Below are positions 25,573-37,060 of a stretch of DNA of 64,000 nt, in pieces (position 1 is the stretch's first letter; each line of letters begins with the position of its first letter). The DNA lies in NCBI RefSeq assembly GCF_003086295.3, contig NC_092048.1, positions 111,554,276 through 111,618,275 on the forward strand, read 5' to 3'. Origin of the DNA: Arachis hypogaea (taxonomy: Eukaryota > Streptophyta > Magnoliopsida > Fabales > Fabaceae). Under the pieces are notes generated by a model. That model was not told the origin of the DNA and searched no databases. It saw only the letters and a program-made list of their open reading frames with translations. The translations under genes were made by a program, and so were the position numbers.

Positions 25573-25574
<2 letters not shown>

Positions 25575-25891
25575 TATAAAAATTAGGAGAGGGACATTTT
25601 TTAATTTTGATATTGGTCTTCTGTTGGTAGTTTTCAGCTTTGATAAAGTTTGATGTGTTTTACTATAATATAAAATCTATAAATGTAACTCTCAGAAAAT
25701 TATTTTTTAAATATATAAATCTGACAATTATATTTGTCATTTTGATTTTTAAATTTTTTAACATATGTTAATCGAATCTGTCAATTTATTTTATGATGAA
25801 ATAAAAAATTATACCAACACAGATCGATTTTTCGAATTTATGTATCCCAAAAGTTAAATTGCGTATTGAGAATTCGAATCTTTAGATAAAG

Positions 25892-25917
25892 TTTTTTTTT
25901 TTTTTTTTTTTTTTTTT
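25892..25917. repeat. Poly-T tract (26 T)
   Basis: Uninterrupted T run; could be the reverse of a poly-A tail of a decayed retrogene, but no gene is visible next to it. Confidence 0.9.
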
Positions 25918-26925
25918 GTATGCTCGTGTAAAATCACGAAGTAATCAAAGTTCAATGTTAACAAAATTGGTACAATTAATTTTAATAATAGGTGATTATA
26001 GTTAAGTGGTTGGATAAATAAAAATAATTTTTGTAAAAAAACATAAACAATATTATTTTGCTTAACTTAAAGGTTCGTTTATCTTAACTCCTTTTATAAT
26101 CTCACTTCACAGTTAAAGGTTTATTGTATTTTTTCATTTTATGTATACTTAATATTATAAAATATGAATTTAATTTTGATGTTTTATCAGTGTAAAATAG
26201 TTTTACATATGCATTTAATTACGTAGCACTGCATCAGTAATGATAACTATCTTTTACATTGATTACGTGAATGGTCATCTAAAAGAACGAATTTTATTGC
26301 GCGACTGTATAAAACAGTTTAAACTGTAAATGTATCAAAATTAAACTCTATAAAATATTTCTTAAAACATAATTATAATGTTTCAATTAATATTTTAAAT
26401 TATTTTAAAATCTTAATTAAAAATAAATTTATTTAAAAAATTTCTATTATACTGTTCGCTTCACACATATTTATTATATAAAATTTGTTTGTATCGTATT
26501 ATATTTATAGAATATTCAAAAATATACTATAAATATAATATTAAGCATACATAAGTTGTGAGTAAAAAATTTTAATTTTACATATCACCACAGAAAATCC
26601 AAAAAAACTCACTAGAAATTTATTATCATAGTACCAATTTATTAGAACAAACCACTTTAACAAACTGTTATCTGACTTATTTTTAACTAATGATATTAAC
26701 GGCATTAAGAATTCAAAACAACTACTAGTAGAGAAAGAGAGAGAGTGGTATGGACGTGTCAGAACTCCAATCACACAAGGAATTCTGTCGCTTGTTATTT
26801 TTTATGTGGGAGAGAGAGAAGTGTATAACAAGAAGCTGTGAGCAGAAGTGTGTTTCACATTGGTATGGGATGTACAAATTGAATGCACCGATTTGTTTGT
26901 TTTATTTTTTTTTCAAACAAACAAT

Positions 26926-27138
26926 CACAAATCGGACGGTCCGATTTGTGAATTCGAAAATAAAAAAATTTTTAATGTTGAAATCGGACCGTCCGATTTT
27001 TATTTTAAAAAATAAAAAATAAATAAAAAATGCAAAACGGACTCTCCGATTTGTAGTTTATTTTTTTTTCCAAACAAATCGGACCCTCCGATTTGTAATT
27101 TATTTTTCTCTTCAAACAAATCGGACTGTCCGATTTGA
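26926..27138. repeat. Cluster of five AAATCGGACNGTCCGATTT palindromes
   Basis: CACAAATCGGACGGTCCGAT (26926), AAATCGGACCGTCCGATTT (26981), ACGGACTCTCCGATTTG (27037), AAATCGGACCCTCCGATTTG (27075) and AAATCGGACTGTCCGATTTG (27118) follow at 40-55-bp spacing, separated by A/T-rich linkers. Each is a 9-base inverted repeat around one to two variable bases. The regular spacing and near-identity suggest a recognition-site array inside a small element. Confidence 0.85.
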
Positions 27139-27880
27139 ATAAAACACCATATAAAAAAAAACACATAATCTTCCAATAATGATGTATTACACATATATTT
27201 AAACAATATAAAAAAAATTAGCCGAATTCTGTATTCTCTCTCTATAAATTTGGTTCTGTACCATAACGTGACCCTCGTTTTCATATTATTAATGTGTTAA
27301 GTACATAAAAAATTTTATGCTAAATACTCTAAATCTTAACCCCCTAAATTTTCGTGCTCAATACTTTAAATTTTGGACCCTAAACCTTAAACTATGAGTA
27401 AAAAATTGTACAACATAAACTTTATGCCCTTATCCCTAAATCGTAATCCGTTATATTAAATCACGGATTTGTGTATGTCAAAAAAATTATCTTAGTGTAA
27501 TAGAAGGAGACAATAGAATTATAGTGAGTAATGTTAAGGTCTAAAAAACTGTGGGGACTACTTTCGACAATGGTAACTGATGCGAATTTGCATTCAAATT
27601 GTTGAGTTTAATCAATATTTAATTACTTTTAGCCACTATAAATGCTACTTTGAGTTGTGTACAATTTCTGTTTATTTCAGGTAACATTCTGATGGATTTG
27701 ACGGAGTTTTGTAGCAGAAAAGGAAGAAAGCAAATGATGTTGTCAATCCCAACCTCCTTGCACTCAAACAAGAATAACTTGAGTTACAGAAGTCCAATTG
27801 ACGTGATTCTAGCGGCATTGGAAAGTCAACTTCCAGAGCTTTCTAATGATATATAATAGTATACCCTTTTCTTCCATTTC
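27139..27880. other. Unassigned sequence
   Basis: AT-rich. Short CCCTAAA-like words at 27340-27395 (CCCCTAAATTTT, GACCCTAAACC). A short open frame at 27650-27856 on the plus strand has no recognised domain. Confidence 0.4.
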
Positions 27881-29045
27881 GTACGGACCACTTCACGCCA
27901 AACTTGAGGAAGCTCAAGCTTGGCACCAACTCAAAAGCCTCAAAGAAGAATACACGCTGCCATCTCCACGCCGAACTTGCTCAAGTTCGGCGCCAACTCA
28001 AAGGCTTCAAGAAAAGTATGTGTGCACCACTCCACGCCAAACTTGGATTCTTCCAAGTTTGGTGCCACCCTTAATGAAGCCAATGGTCCCCACTCGTCCC
28101 AGGATGCACTACATGTGAAGGCTTTGCAAATTTTGATTAAATTTTATTTTATTTATAATTAGAAAAAGATATTATTTAGTTTTAGGAATATATTTTTACA
28201 TTAATTAGAATTAGATATAAAAGGAAAAAGAATCAGCCTTTCGGGCTCTTCTCCTCTCTTCTACCTCATTTTGCAATTTACAAAATCCTAGTTTTCTCTC
28301 TGAACCATGAGCAACTAAACCTCCACTGTTAAGGTTAGGAGCTCTGTCTATTGTATGGATTGATACTATTATTTTTTCTACTTTAATTCATGTACTGATT
28401 TCTATTTCAAGAATTGTTTTCATTCTTTATCTTATGAATCTGGGTGGAACGGAAGTATGACCCTTGTTCTAATTGAGTTACTGTATAACTTGAAAAAGCT
28501 CTTTACTTGAACAACAGCTAGAAAATAATTTCTCCTAAATTTCTAATTATCTGGACTTAACGGGATACGTGACATATAATCCTCTTATATTTGGATAATT
28601 AGGGTTTTTGTGGCATATAACTAGAATTGAACTTCACCCTCTAATTGGAATTAAGTGACCAAGAAATTGGCAATTGATGAAAGTTAGAGGAGACTAAAAA
28701 GGTCTAAGGAATTAGGGTTTAGTCACATATAATTTTTCATGAATAGAATCTTGCATGATTAAAATAGTTGGTAAGAAAAATTAATCTGGAAGATAGATAT
28801 CTCTGAAGCCTTAACTGTTTCTCCATATATACTTCACAACTTGTTTACTGCTTGCTTTCTGATTTCTTGAATTTACTGTTAATGCTTTTGAACTCTCAAA
28901 ACACCATTTTCTGTTTGTCTGACTAAGACAATCATTCAATCATTGTTGCTTGATGCATCAATCCTCGTGGGATCGACTCTCACTCACCTGAGGTATTACT
29001 TGGTACGACCCGGTGTACTTGCCGGTTAGTATGTGGGTTATAAAT
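27881..29045 (-). mobile_element. Retroelement-derived fragment, same family as window ends
   Basis: Read on the minus strand it gives the order seen at 62451-63700: a GGTGAGTGAGAGTCGATCCC-like block at 28965-29000, a long low-complexity stretch, an AGACAGAGCTCCTAACCTTA block near 28335-28355 (compare GCAGAGCTCCTAACCTTAAC at 63225), GAGAGGAGAAGAGCC, then a palindrome-rich segment at 27893-28065. No polyprotein. Insertion boundaries are not certain. Confidence 0.6.
27893..28065. repeat. Three tandem hairpin units with CCAAACTTG...CAAGTTTGG stems
   Basis: GCCAAACTTGAGGAAGCTCA/AGCTTGGC (27897), GCCGAACTTGCTCAAGTTCG/GC (27971) and GCCAAACTTGGATTC/TTCCAAGTTTGG (28035) are spaced about 65-75 bp apart. 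They are joined by similar CAACTCAAA(A/G)GCCTCAA linkers, so the whole is a short tandem repeat of hairpins. Confidence 0.8.
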
Positions 29046-29969
29046 TCCGCACCAGTAACAAAGTATATGGCTTTAAAATTCAAAACCTTGAATTTAGTAA
29101 AATTATAAAATCTAATTGGATGACGTAGAGACACTAACAAGAAACACAACCTATTTGTAAAACTTTCTTTCGTTATTCTTGTTAATTTCTCATAGATATA
29201 ATTTATCATTACATTTTTCTTCCCAAACTTTTGAAATAAAACAATGACATTAATTTAGACTTTTACAAATTATTACTAGTTTATCACCAAATAAAATACA
29301 ACTTACCCTAAACCCTAAACCCGATTCCTTAAACCCTAATCACTCAACCCTAAACCCTGAACCGTAAACCCTAAATCATAAACTCGAACAAAATTTCATT
29401 AGTATATGGTCTAGGGTTAGGACCATAGAGTTTATTAGGGTTAGGAATGGTAGTCCGTCTTGCCCTCACCGTGGGGTCTACAGATCCGACCTCCGCGACA
29501 GTTGTGTAGATGATTTCGCGTTTAGTGTTTTTGCCTAACGATTTTGGTTTTCGACGTAAGTGCCACAATTTTATCATTTAACCTTGTCAGCACCCAAAAT
29601 CTAATCACCCGTGTCATCTCATTTTCTGCTTGTCCATTATCATGAAACCATGGAGTGAATTGCCTTTCGATACCTTCCCTTGTTCCTTTTTATAGTTTTA
29701 GTGTTCGAATATTTTTGAGGTGGATATGTCATATTTTTTCCTTTAACTTGTTGTCGTTTAAAGGTTGTAACTTACACTGGAACAGTGTGTCACTGTTCCA
29801 TCGTTATTTCCTGAAGTTCAATACCCAAACCGGATTCGTCACAAATTGGGAGACTTTTTCATTGTAATTGAAAATAAATATTGTTGCAAAAACTAAAGAG
29901 TTCTCTCCAATTACAGTTAAAACTAAGTTTCATTGTCTAAAAATAAATTGGATATAAACCAACGTTGTA
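29046..29969. other. Unassigned sequence with telomere-like patch
   Basis: Apart from the CCCTAAA cluster at 29305-29374, it contains a GC-richer stretch at 29440-29530 with no recognisable gene, then AT-rich DNA. Confidence 0.4.
29305..29374. repeat. Interstitial telomere-like CCCTAAA repeats
   Basis: Degenerate AAACCCTAAACCC, AAACCCTAAT, CAACCCTAAACCCTGAACCG and AAACCCTAAAT words in one orientation. The plant telomere repeat is CCCTAAA. Imperfect and short, so probably a minor interstitial array. Confidence 0.75.
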
Positions 29970-30297
29970 TCTATTCCATTATATAAAAATCGGTTTTTTG
30001 TATTTAACAGTTGAGTTGATGTGGAATGCTTTTGAGAATTTTTTTGAATTTATTTTTTTAACTCATTAAACATAATTTATTATGATACATTAATTATATC
30101 AACTAATTATTGTGATTGCATATTTAAATATCACACAATTTATTATAATTTATATTAATTTATTTAGGTTGTATTTTCTAAGTTATTTCTTTTCATATTC
30201 AGATAGTATTTTTTTAATTTATTTCTTTTAATTTCGTAAACCAAACTAGCTAGGCTAATTATGTATATTAATTACTTTATTTGATTAATTATCCCAT
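29970..30297 (+). mobile_element. Helitron-like repeat copy R1 (truncated)
   Basis: Starts A/TCTATTCCATTATATAAAAA and shares, over about 320 bp, the sequence of copies R2 (41740-42177 plus 52236-52650) and R3 (53134-53975): GTTGATGTGGAATGCTTTTG, TTTAACTCATTAAACATAAT and ATATTTAAATATCACACAAT. The TC start preceded by A and the TATATAAAA context are as in plant Helitron 5' ends. The 3' half is missing. Confidence 0.55.
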
Positions 30298-31403
30298 ATA
30301 CTGCAGGAGAACAAAACCAAATAAAATGGTACAAGAAATTATAAGAAATTGTATTTACCAATTCTCCGGTACCTCCTAACTCAATAAGTACAAAACGAAT
30401 CAACCACGTACAGGGTTGGGAGTGGAGCGGGTTCTTGCCCTACCTGACTCTACCCCGCCGAACTTAAACTTCTCAACTACCCACCCCACCTATGCCTAAG
30501 AATAGTAGAATTATGTACCTTTACCCTTTCTTGCGGGCACCCTTTCCACCCCTACCCTTTCTGCCTATATTAATTCTAAACCCATTCTATCTATGTTATT
30601 CTTATACCCGCTGTATCTCTTCCATATGTCATCAAGAATGTTTAATTACAAATTTGACAATAAAATGGTGTAACATCATATTCTCTAATTGCAGGTAAAA
30701 TTAAATTAACACTAAAGTTAATATAAAAATACAGCTATAATATATTACTAAGTTAACTACCAAAATATGTCACCCTCCTATCAAAAAGTAAGGGGGATTT
30801 TTTACAAAAATAGTAAATATCCTTCATCCATCCCCTTGTTTACTTCTATTTCATTCTATATTTCTCTTTACCCTTCTCACTCTGTATATAATTTAAAATT
30901 TATACATTCCATTTTGAATCTGAGTGAACCAAAGTGTATCACGAAGTATTCTCTCATTACGTTTGTAACAAAATCATTTCTCTAAAGTTAATAAACTCCC
31001 TCTTTCCTGTTTTCTTTATTGTTCTCACTCTATTCTCTTATCCTTTCTATTTTTACAGTTTTGATATACAACAAATGAAATAAACAAAATTATGTAATTT
31101 AAATAAATTTATAAAATTAAAAAATACCTTATGTTTACAATTAAATATAATTAAAAAGTAATTCCCGAATATTTTTTACATAAAAATATATTATTATCAT
31201 TATTATTGTAATTCTTTTTTGGAAATTTTTTTGATTTTTAATCTAGTTTTAAATTCTCACCACATATCTTTGTAATCTATCTTTTTATTTTTTTAATCGA
31301 AAAATTAATTACATATAGATATATATTTACTGATAGAATAAATATCTTTGTACTATTTATTCTACATTACTCTTATCTTTTGTAATAATTTATAATGTCA
31401 AAA
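30298..31403. other. AT-rich DNA left of MULE copy A
   Basis: A degenerate patch at about 30412-30490 (GGGTTGGGAGTGGAGCGGG followed by CTACCCCGCCG) recalls hAT-MITE ends like those at 58813-59442, but no matching end is visible. The rest is AT-rich without genes. Confidence 0.4.
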
Positions 31404-31412
31404 TAAATTTGT
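31404..31412. repeat. MULE copy A target-site duplication, left (TAAATTTGT)
   Basis: Nine bases before the element end CGGGCCTG. The right copy is TAAATTTAT (8 of 9 identical). Confidence 0.8.
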
Positions 31413-31463
31413 CGGGCCTGCTACACATACAAGCAAAAACGGTATACAAGTTTTACAAGTTGG
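31413..31463 (+). repeat. MULE copy A left terminal inverted repeat
   Basis: CGGGCCTGCTACACATACAA then GC...TATACAAGTTTTACAAGTT. Pairs imperfectly with the reverse complement of 41519-41569, sharing ACATACAAGC and TTTACAAGTT. Confidence 0.7.
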
Positions 31464-31989
31464 CCCAGCCCATAAAAAATACACGCGCAGTGATGAGCAT
31501 TGAATGGAGCGTCATTTACACGCGCTCCACTCAAACGGTTACGCTTCACGTAAACCGCCCCCTTAATGGCAAACTCTTCCACTTCTTCCACTTCTCAAAG
31601 CCATTCAGAGAAAAAGCAACCCTTCCATTTTCGAGCAACGTTCGAAACTCAAGATATACACCTCGTCGCTAACATTCGAAAACTCCATCAACACACCATA
31701 GAACTCTCGATCAAGAATCTCCAGAGAGAACAAAGCTATAATACTCAAGGTACGTTACATTACCATTGCTGTATATTTTCCATATTTCGAACTAGATTTT
31801 ACTGTTCTTCTACGTTGTTGTACGTTCTACTGTTCTTCTTGCTCTACGTCTCATTTTACAGTTTATAATGTTCTACTTGTTCTAGGTTTCACTATTATTC
31901 TTGATTCTATGTTACACTGTTCTTCTTCGTTCTTCTAGGTGTTACTGTTCTTGTTCTTCCAGTTCTTCTGGTAACTGATTTTTGGGAGT

Positions 31990-34900
31990 ATATTCCGTAG
32001 TTTGGTGGGTGTATATGAGCTAATATACATGGGTGTATATGGCGCAAATTGTTGGGTGTATTTTTCTGAACTGATATACTGTAATAGCCAGCAGTTACAA
32101 CTGTTCTTATATTTGCTTGTCCATGGGTGTATATTGCTTTACCTTGTATATTGATGCATGTTTGAGTGATACCTGACTGATATATATGGGTGTATCTGAA
32201 TCATATCTATGGGTGTATCTGACTGGTATATATGGGTGTATCTGAATCATATCTATGGGTGTATCTTACTGTTATCTATGGGTGTATCTAACTCATATAT
32301 ATGGGTGTATATTACTGATAACTTTGTGTGTATTTTTCATTTCAGAGAAAATGGCAGCAAGAAACCAACCTGGAAGAAACGTAAGAACAAATATATGTCT
32401 TACCTGAAATTAGTTTTATATAATAGAAACATATCTGACTATAATTTTGTTTCTGTTTACAGCAAACAAAAGACCTTAAGTGTGCAACACATCTGATAAG
32501 TGATAAATTCAGAAACATGAGTGAGGAGAAGAAAACGATTGTGAGGGATTTGGGATTCGGTGGCTTGATGCACATCCCACCACTAAGGGTGCATCAGCAA
32601 GTGTTAAGGGAGCTGGCTAACAACTTCAAATTGGGGGAGAACAGACTGGAAACCGGATACGGTTCTTTTAAAATAACCCCAAGAAAAATAGGTCATGCGC
32701 TTGGCATCAACGCAACAGGTAACTCGCTAAAAATTATGGGTGTATATTAACTGACGCTTGGGTGTATTTTAGTTGATGCTTGGGTGTATTTGATTCGATA
32801 TTCATACTTTGTTGTTTTTCTTTTTGTAGGAGATCTATTTCCTCAGAAAGTCGATTATAAGAAACTTTCTGAGGATGGCAAAGTAATTTTTAGAAGATTC
32901 CAGGGTAAGACCCTCAAAAGTCTTATAGATGAGATGATGGATATTGGCGTTGGTAACGAAGAGGATCGCCTGATGTTCAAGAGGATTTTCATCCTCTATA
33001 TACAGATGGCGTTCCTTTTGCAAACGACAATAAACAAAATCTCGCATGTACACCTGGCCCCAATTTTTGAGATGGACAGCATAACGGAGTGAAACTGGAG
33101 AGGGCATGTTTTGACCTTTATCGTCAAGGGCATAACCGACTACAAGGAGAAAAAGAAGAAGGCAATTGATGGCTGCCTCTTTGCCCTGATGATAATATAC
33201 TTTCATCTTTCTAAAAATAAAGGCAAGAAAAGGGCTGAAAGACCGCCAAAACCCTGGATTAGCAACTGGAGTAAGGAGCAGTTGGTCGAAAGAATGAATG
33301 CAGAAACAGAGAAAATTTTGGTAAGTTGAACATAATATGTTGAGTGTATATTTATTTATCTGAATGCTGCTAAATAAATTATCTGATGTTTCAGAGGATT
33401 GTAAAGATGGCGCAAACAAGAGAGAAAATGAAAAAAATAGAGAAAACAGAAAAAAACAACAAATCAAAAAAACAAAAAAAAGGAAGGCAAGTTCAACATC
33501 GTCTTCGGAGGAAGAAACAACTAATAGTGACAGTTCTACCTCTGAGTCTGAGACTCAAGAAGACTCGGAAGATTCAGCAAGAAAACAACCCAGCAAAAAG
33601 GGAAAAAAGTAAGTACCATACTTGGGTGTATTTTCTTTCTCGGGTTGGGTGTATTTTGTGGAACCATTTGGGTGTATTTTGTTTATCAAGTTGGTTGTAT
33701 GTTGTTTATTAACTTGGGTGTATTTCGTTTGTTGTGTTGGGTGTATATTATCCATTCAGTTGGTTGTATCTTGTGCATTCATCTGGGTGTATTTTATATC
33801 TTTAGTATGTTCTAAATAGTGATTGTTTGCCTTCCAGAATGGACTCCAAAAAAAGGAAGAAGAGTCAAGAGGATTCAGATTCTTATTCAGAATCCGAATC
33901 AACTGATGAGTAATGTTCTGAAATTATTACTCCTTTCTTTTGGCTTCATTATCAAGATTTTGTGTATTAACTGAAGTGTCTCTTATTAACTTATAGAAGC
34001 GAAGAATCATCACCGGTGGAGAAGCAAAGAAAAAAGAAAAAGACACAAAGAACACCAAAAAAGTAAGCACTTCTTTGGACAATATTCTGTGATAAAATTA
34101 ATTTTTTATTTCTGATTCATACTTGTTTTTTCACCCAGAACACAATCCAAAATGAAAAAGGTTGTTGCTGAGCATTCATCTCCTGAAGAAGATCAATCCT
34201 ATGATGGGTACAGTAATACGTAAGCTATATTACCGTCATCATCATAATTATTTTGGTTAACATCTTCTTTTATGAATGTAGTGAGAGATATGAAATATCA
34301 AGTGAAGATCTAGATGAATTGTTAAGGAAAAACGATGAAAATTCTGGTGCACAGAGGTATGTCTTGATGGGGTGTATATTTCAGATTTTACTGTGTTTTC
34401 TTTGCTAATAATTGTTTCTTATTTCGCAGGGAGAAGGAAGCTGACATGCGATCGACAGAAAGTCGCTATGTCTCTTCTGAAACGTAAGATGCTTTATTAA
34501 TAAAATCTTTTTATCATGATTTACGTGTATCATATTTTGTCTGAAATAACATGAAATCTGTTCAGAATACCGGACGTCAACTTGGGAAGTGATGATCCTT
34601 CCTCTCAAAGACACACAGAACAAAGTAGTGTAAACAGTCCTGCAGAGAGCATGTAATTTCTCTTTCAAAGAACCGTTACTTTCGTTCTTTTATTACCTTC
34701 TGCTTCTAATTCTGTATATATTTTCTTTTAGAAAAAAATTCCTTTATTATTTTATTCGAGAAAAAAAAGGCAGGAAAAAAAAAAGCAAAAACTGCAAGTA
34801 TGTAAGTTCTCAAAAAACAAAGCCTATGTTCCTTTTGAATTGTTCGGGTGTATTTTTTGACTCTCTTTGGGTGTATTTTAGGTTGAGTCTTGTTCAAGAA

Positions 34901-37060
34901 TCAGCCAGTGAGCCGGCTGATTCGAATATAATGGTTGTGAGGGAAGAGACACCGTCGTAAGCGCTTGCAATGTGAGTTTTTCAAGAATATTTCAACCTTA
35001 TAACCTTATTATTTTCAAAGGCGTTGTTAACCTTTTATTTTTCTTCTTGTTTAGAGTTCTGATTCAAGTTTTCGTGCCAGTGTCCCAAACAACCACCGTG
35101 CCGGAATTTGATGAAACACCTGAGACAGAATTTTATGCAACCCCTCTGCTACAAATTAAAGGAACTACAAAAATGTAAGAAATAGTATTGGGTGTATATT
35201 TGTTTCGATTTTGGGTGTATATTGGGTTACAGTTCGGGTGTATATTTGTTTTGAAATTGGGTGTATATTTGCTTACAGTTTGCGTGTATATTGATCCTGA
35301 ATAGTTTTTTTTTGTCATGATTAATTTGATGTGCCGTGCAGCACTCCTGAACCCCCCCCAACAACTTGAAGAAAGCACAGCCACACTTCCCCCAACTCCA
35401 TCAAAAAGGTAAGTTTATCAGAGTAAAATCAATGTATGGGTGTATATTGGGTTACAGTTTGGGTGTATATTGGGTTACAGTTTGGGTGTATATTGTTCCA
35501 AAATAATTTTTCTTATGTCATTATTAATTTTCTGTGCCGTGCAGCACTCTTAAACCCCCCCCCCCCCAAAAACTTGAAGAAAGCACACCCACGCTTCCCC
35601 CAACTCCATCTAAAAGGTAAGTTCATCAGACTAAAATCAATCTTTGCTTATCATCCGTATATTCTTACTCTTACAATACGTTATACATGATCACACAGTT
35701 ATCCAGCTGAAGAAGACGCTGCTGCGCTGATGATGATGGCACGAACAGCATCGTATGTTCCTAAAACAGATCCAATGCCATCATTCAACCTGGGCTTCAC
35801 TGATTCAAGCCAAGAAAAAGCAGCAACGCAGGAGGGAGCGTCAACACAGGAGGCAGATAGGGCAAAAACTCCAAAAACTGCAAATTTGCTGGAACAACTA
35901 GAGGATTTGGTACAAAAAATAGCAAGCAGTGCGGCGAAAGAAGAAAGTAAAAGTCCACAAATTCAAAAGGAGACTGGCGGAGAAAGTTCTGGGAAGTTTG
36001 AAACTCCTGCGAGAATAAATCAGAATACGGATGATATGAAAGAGAAGTGCTACATCTGGGCGACGCGAGTGAAGACATACGCAGATGACAGTACTAATGA
36101 GTTTGACAACCTGTGCACTCTGATTGCCCAAGACAAATACATTTTGAATAGAATGCACCTTGCATCGCTCCAGGCAGGAACTTATATAGAATCTGAGGTA
36201 ATATTAGAATAACATTAATGTTTTAACACCAAAGTTAAATGCATTGTTTATTAATGTAAATTGATTTCGGCATATATTTCTAGATTGTATCTGCCATGTG
36301 CCTCATCCTCAACCAGAAAAATGATAAAAGGTTTCAAGAACAAGTATACTGTCTCCCCCCTGATATTGTGGTAAGTGTTACTTCTACGAATTTTGGTTGT
36401 ATTTTATGTATTCCTTAGGGTGTATATTCTCTGATCAACGGGTCTGTTTTTGTATTCATTTGGGTGTATTTTTTACGTTCAATTGGGTGTAAGTTGTGTA
36501 GTCGTTTGGATTTATTTAAAGTATTCACTTGGGTGTATTTTTAGTATTTCATTTGTTGTTTCACAATTGTTGCAGAGCATGGCCGTTTCGAAGCACCCAA
36601 ACGGGGAATTCATATCACCTAAAACCAATAAGGAATTCATGGTGGAAGACTACCTAATGTTTATTTCCTTCATAGATGGAAAAAAATTAGCTTCGCATCG
36701 ATATGTGAGTTTTCATTTGTAAAATTTGTTAGTACCATTCTTTACTTATATGCCAAATAAAATAATACACTATTGAAATGTGGCAATCCTTCAGATTTTT
36801 GCGCCTGTTTGCTACTCGGGCCATTGGTGGTTATGGGTGATTGATACAACAAAGGGGAGATTTTATATACTTGACCCACTACACAAGAAAGCTCCAAGCG
36901 ATGGGAGAAAGCAGCTTAATAAATTCACTGTAAGTTGGTTCTGTGTTCTTTATTTTAATAGATAGGTGTATTTCAATTCAATATAAGGTGTATGTATGTT
37001 TTGATTTGGGTGTAAGTATTTTCTCTTTTGGGTGTATTTCATTCGGGTGTATTACTGATT
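31990..37060 (+). repeat. Dispersed intronic TTGGGTGTATWTT motifs, >30 copies
   Basis: GGGTGTAT (or GGGTGTAA) appears more than thirty times on the plus strand, confined to introns and 5' noncoding sequence of the protease-like gene. Dense runs lie at 32000-32330 (about every 20-25 bp), 33620-33800, 35180-35290 and 35430-35495. It is almost absent from exons. The same motif appears in the opposite strand sense in the transposase introns and 3' region (37815-38190, 39340-39410, 39860-39910, 40730-40980). Confidence 0.9.
35336..35617 (+). repeat. Tandem exon duplication with C-tract in MULE copy A
   Basis: The stretch GTGCCGTGCAGCACTCCTGA...CCCAACTCCATCAAAAAGGTAAG occurs twice (about 35330-35411 and 35538-35619) with its flanking intron. 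The first copy has a run of 8 C, the second a run of 13 C, in coding sequence (GAA-CCC...CAA-CTT-GAA). The C-run length sets the frame. Copy B has both exons with G-runs of about 9-10 and 8 on its plus strand. Confidence 0.8.

Larger units (their letters stand above)
23403..26925. other. AT-rich gene-free DNA
   Basis: Long A/T runs with stops in every frame. Contains three simple repeats listed separately. No gene or intact element seen. Confidence 0.6.

Noticed and set aside
30412..30490. Third hAT MITE
   Set aside because: Only one degenerate end-like patch; no matching inverted end or TSD.
32835..33467. 210-codon minus-strand frame in MULE copy A
   Set aside because: Antisense shadow of exon 4 of the protease-like gene.
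33555..33819. Overlapping frames rich in KYTQ or GVYF repeats
   Set aside because: They are translations of the GGGTGTAT intronic repeat on either strand.
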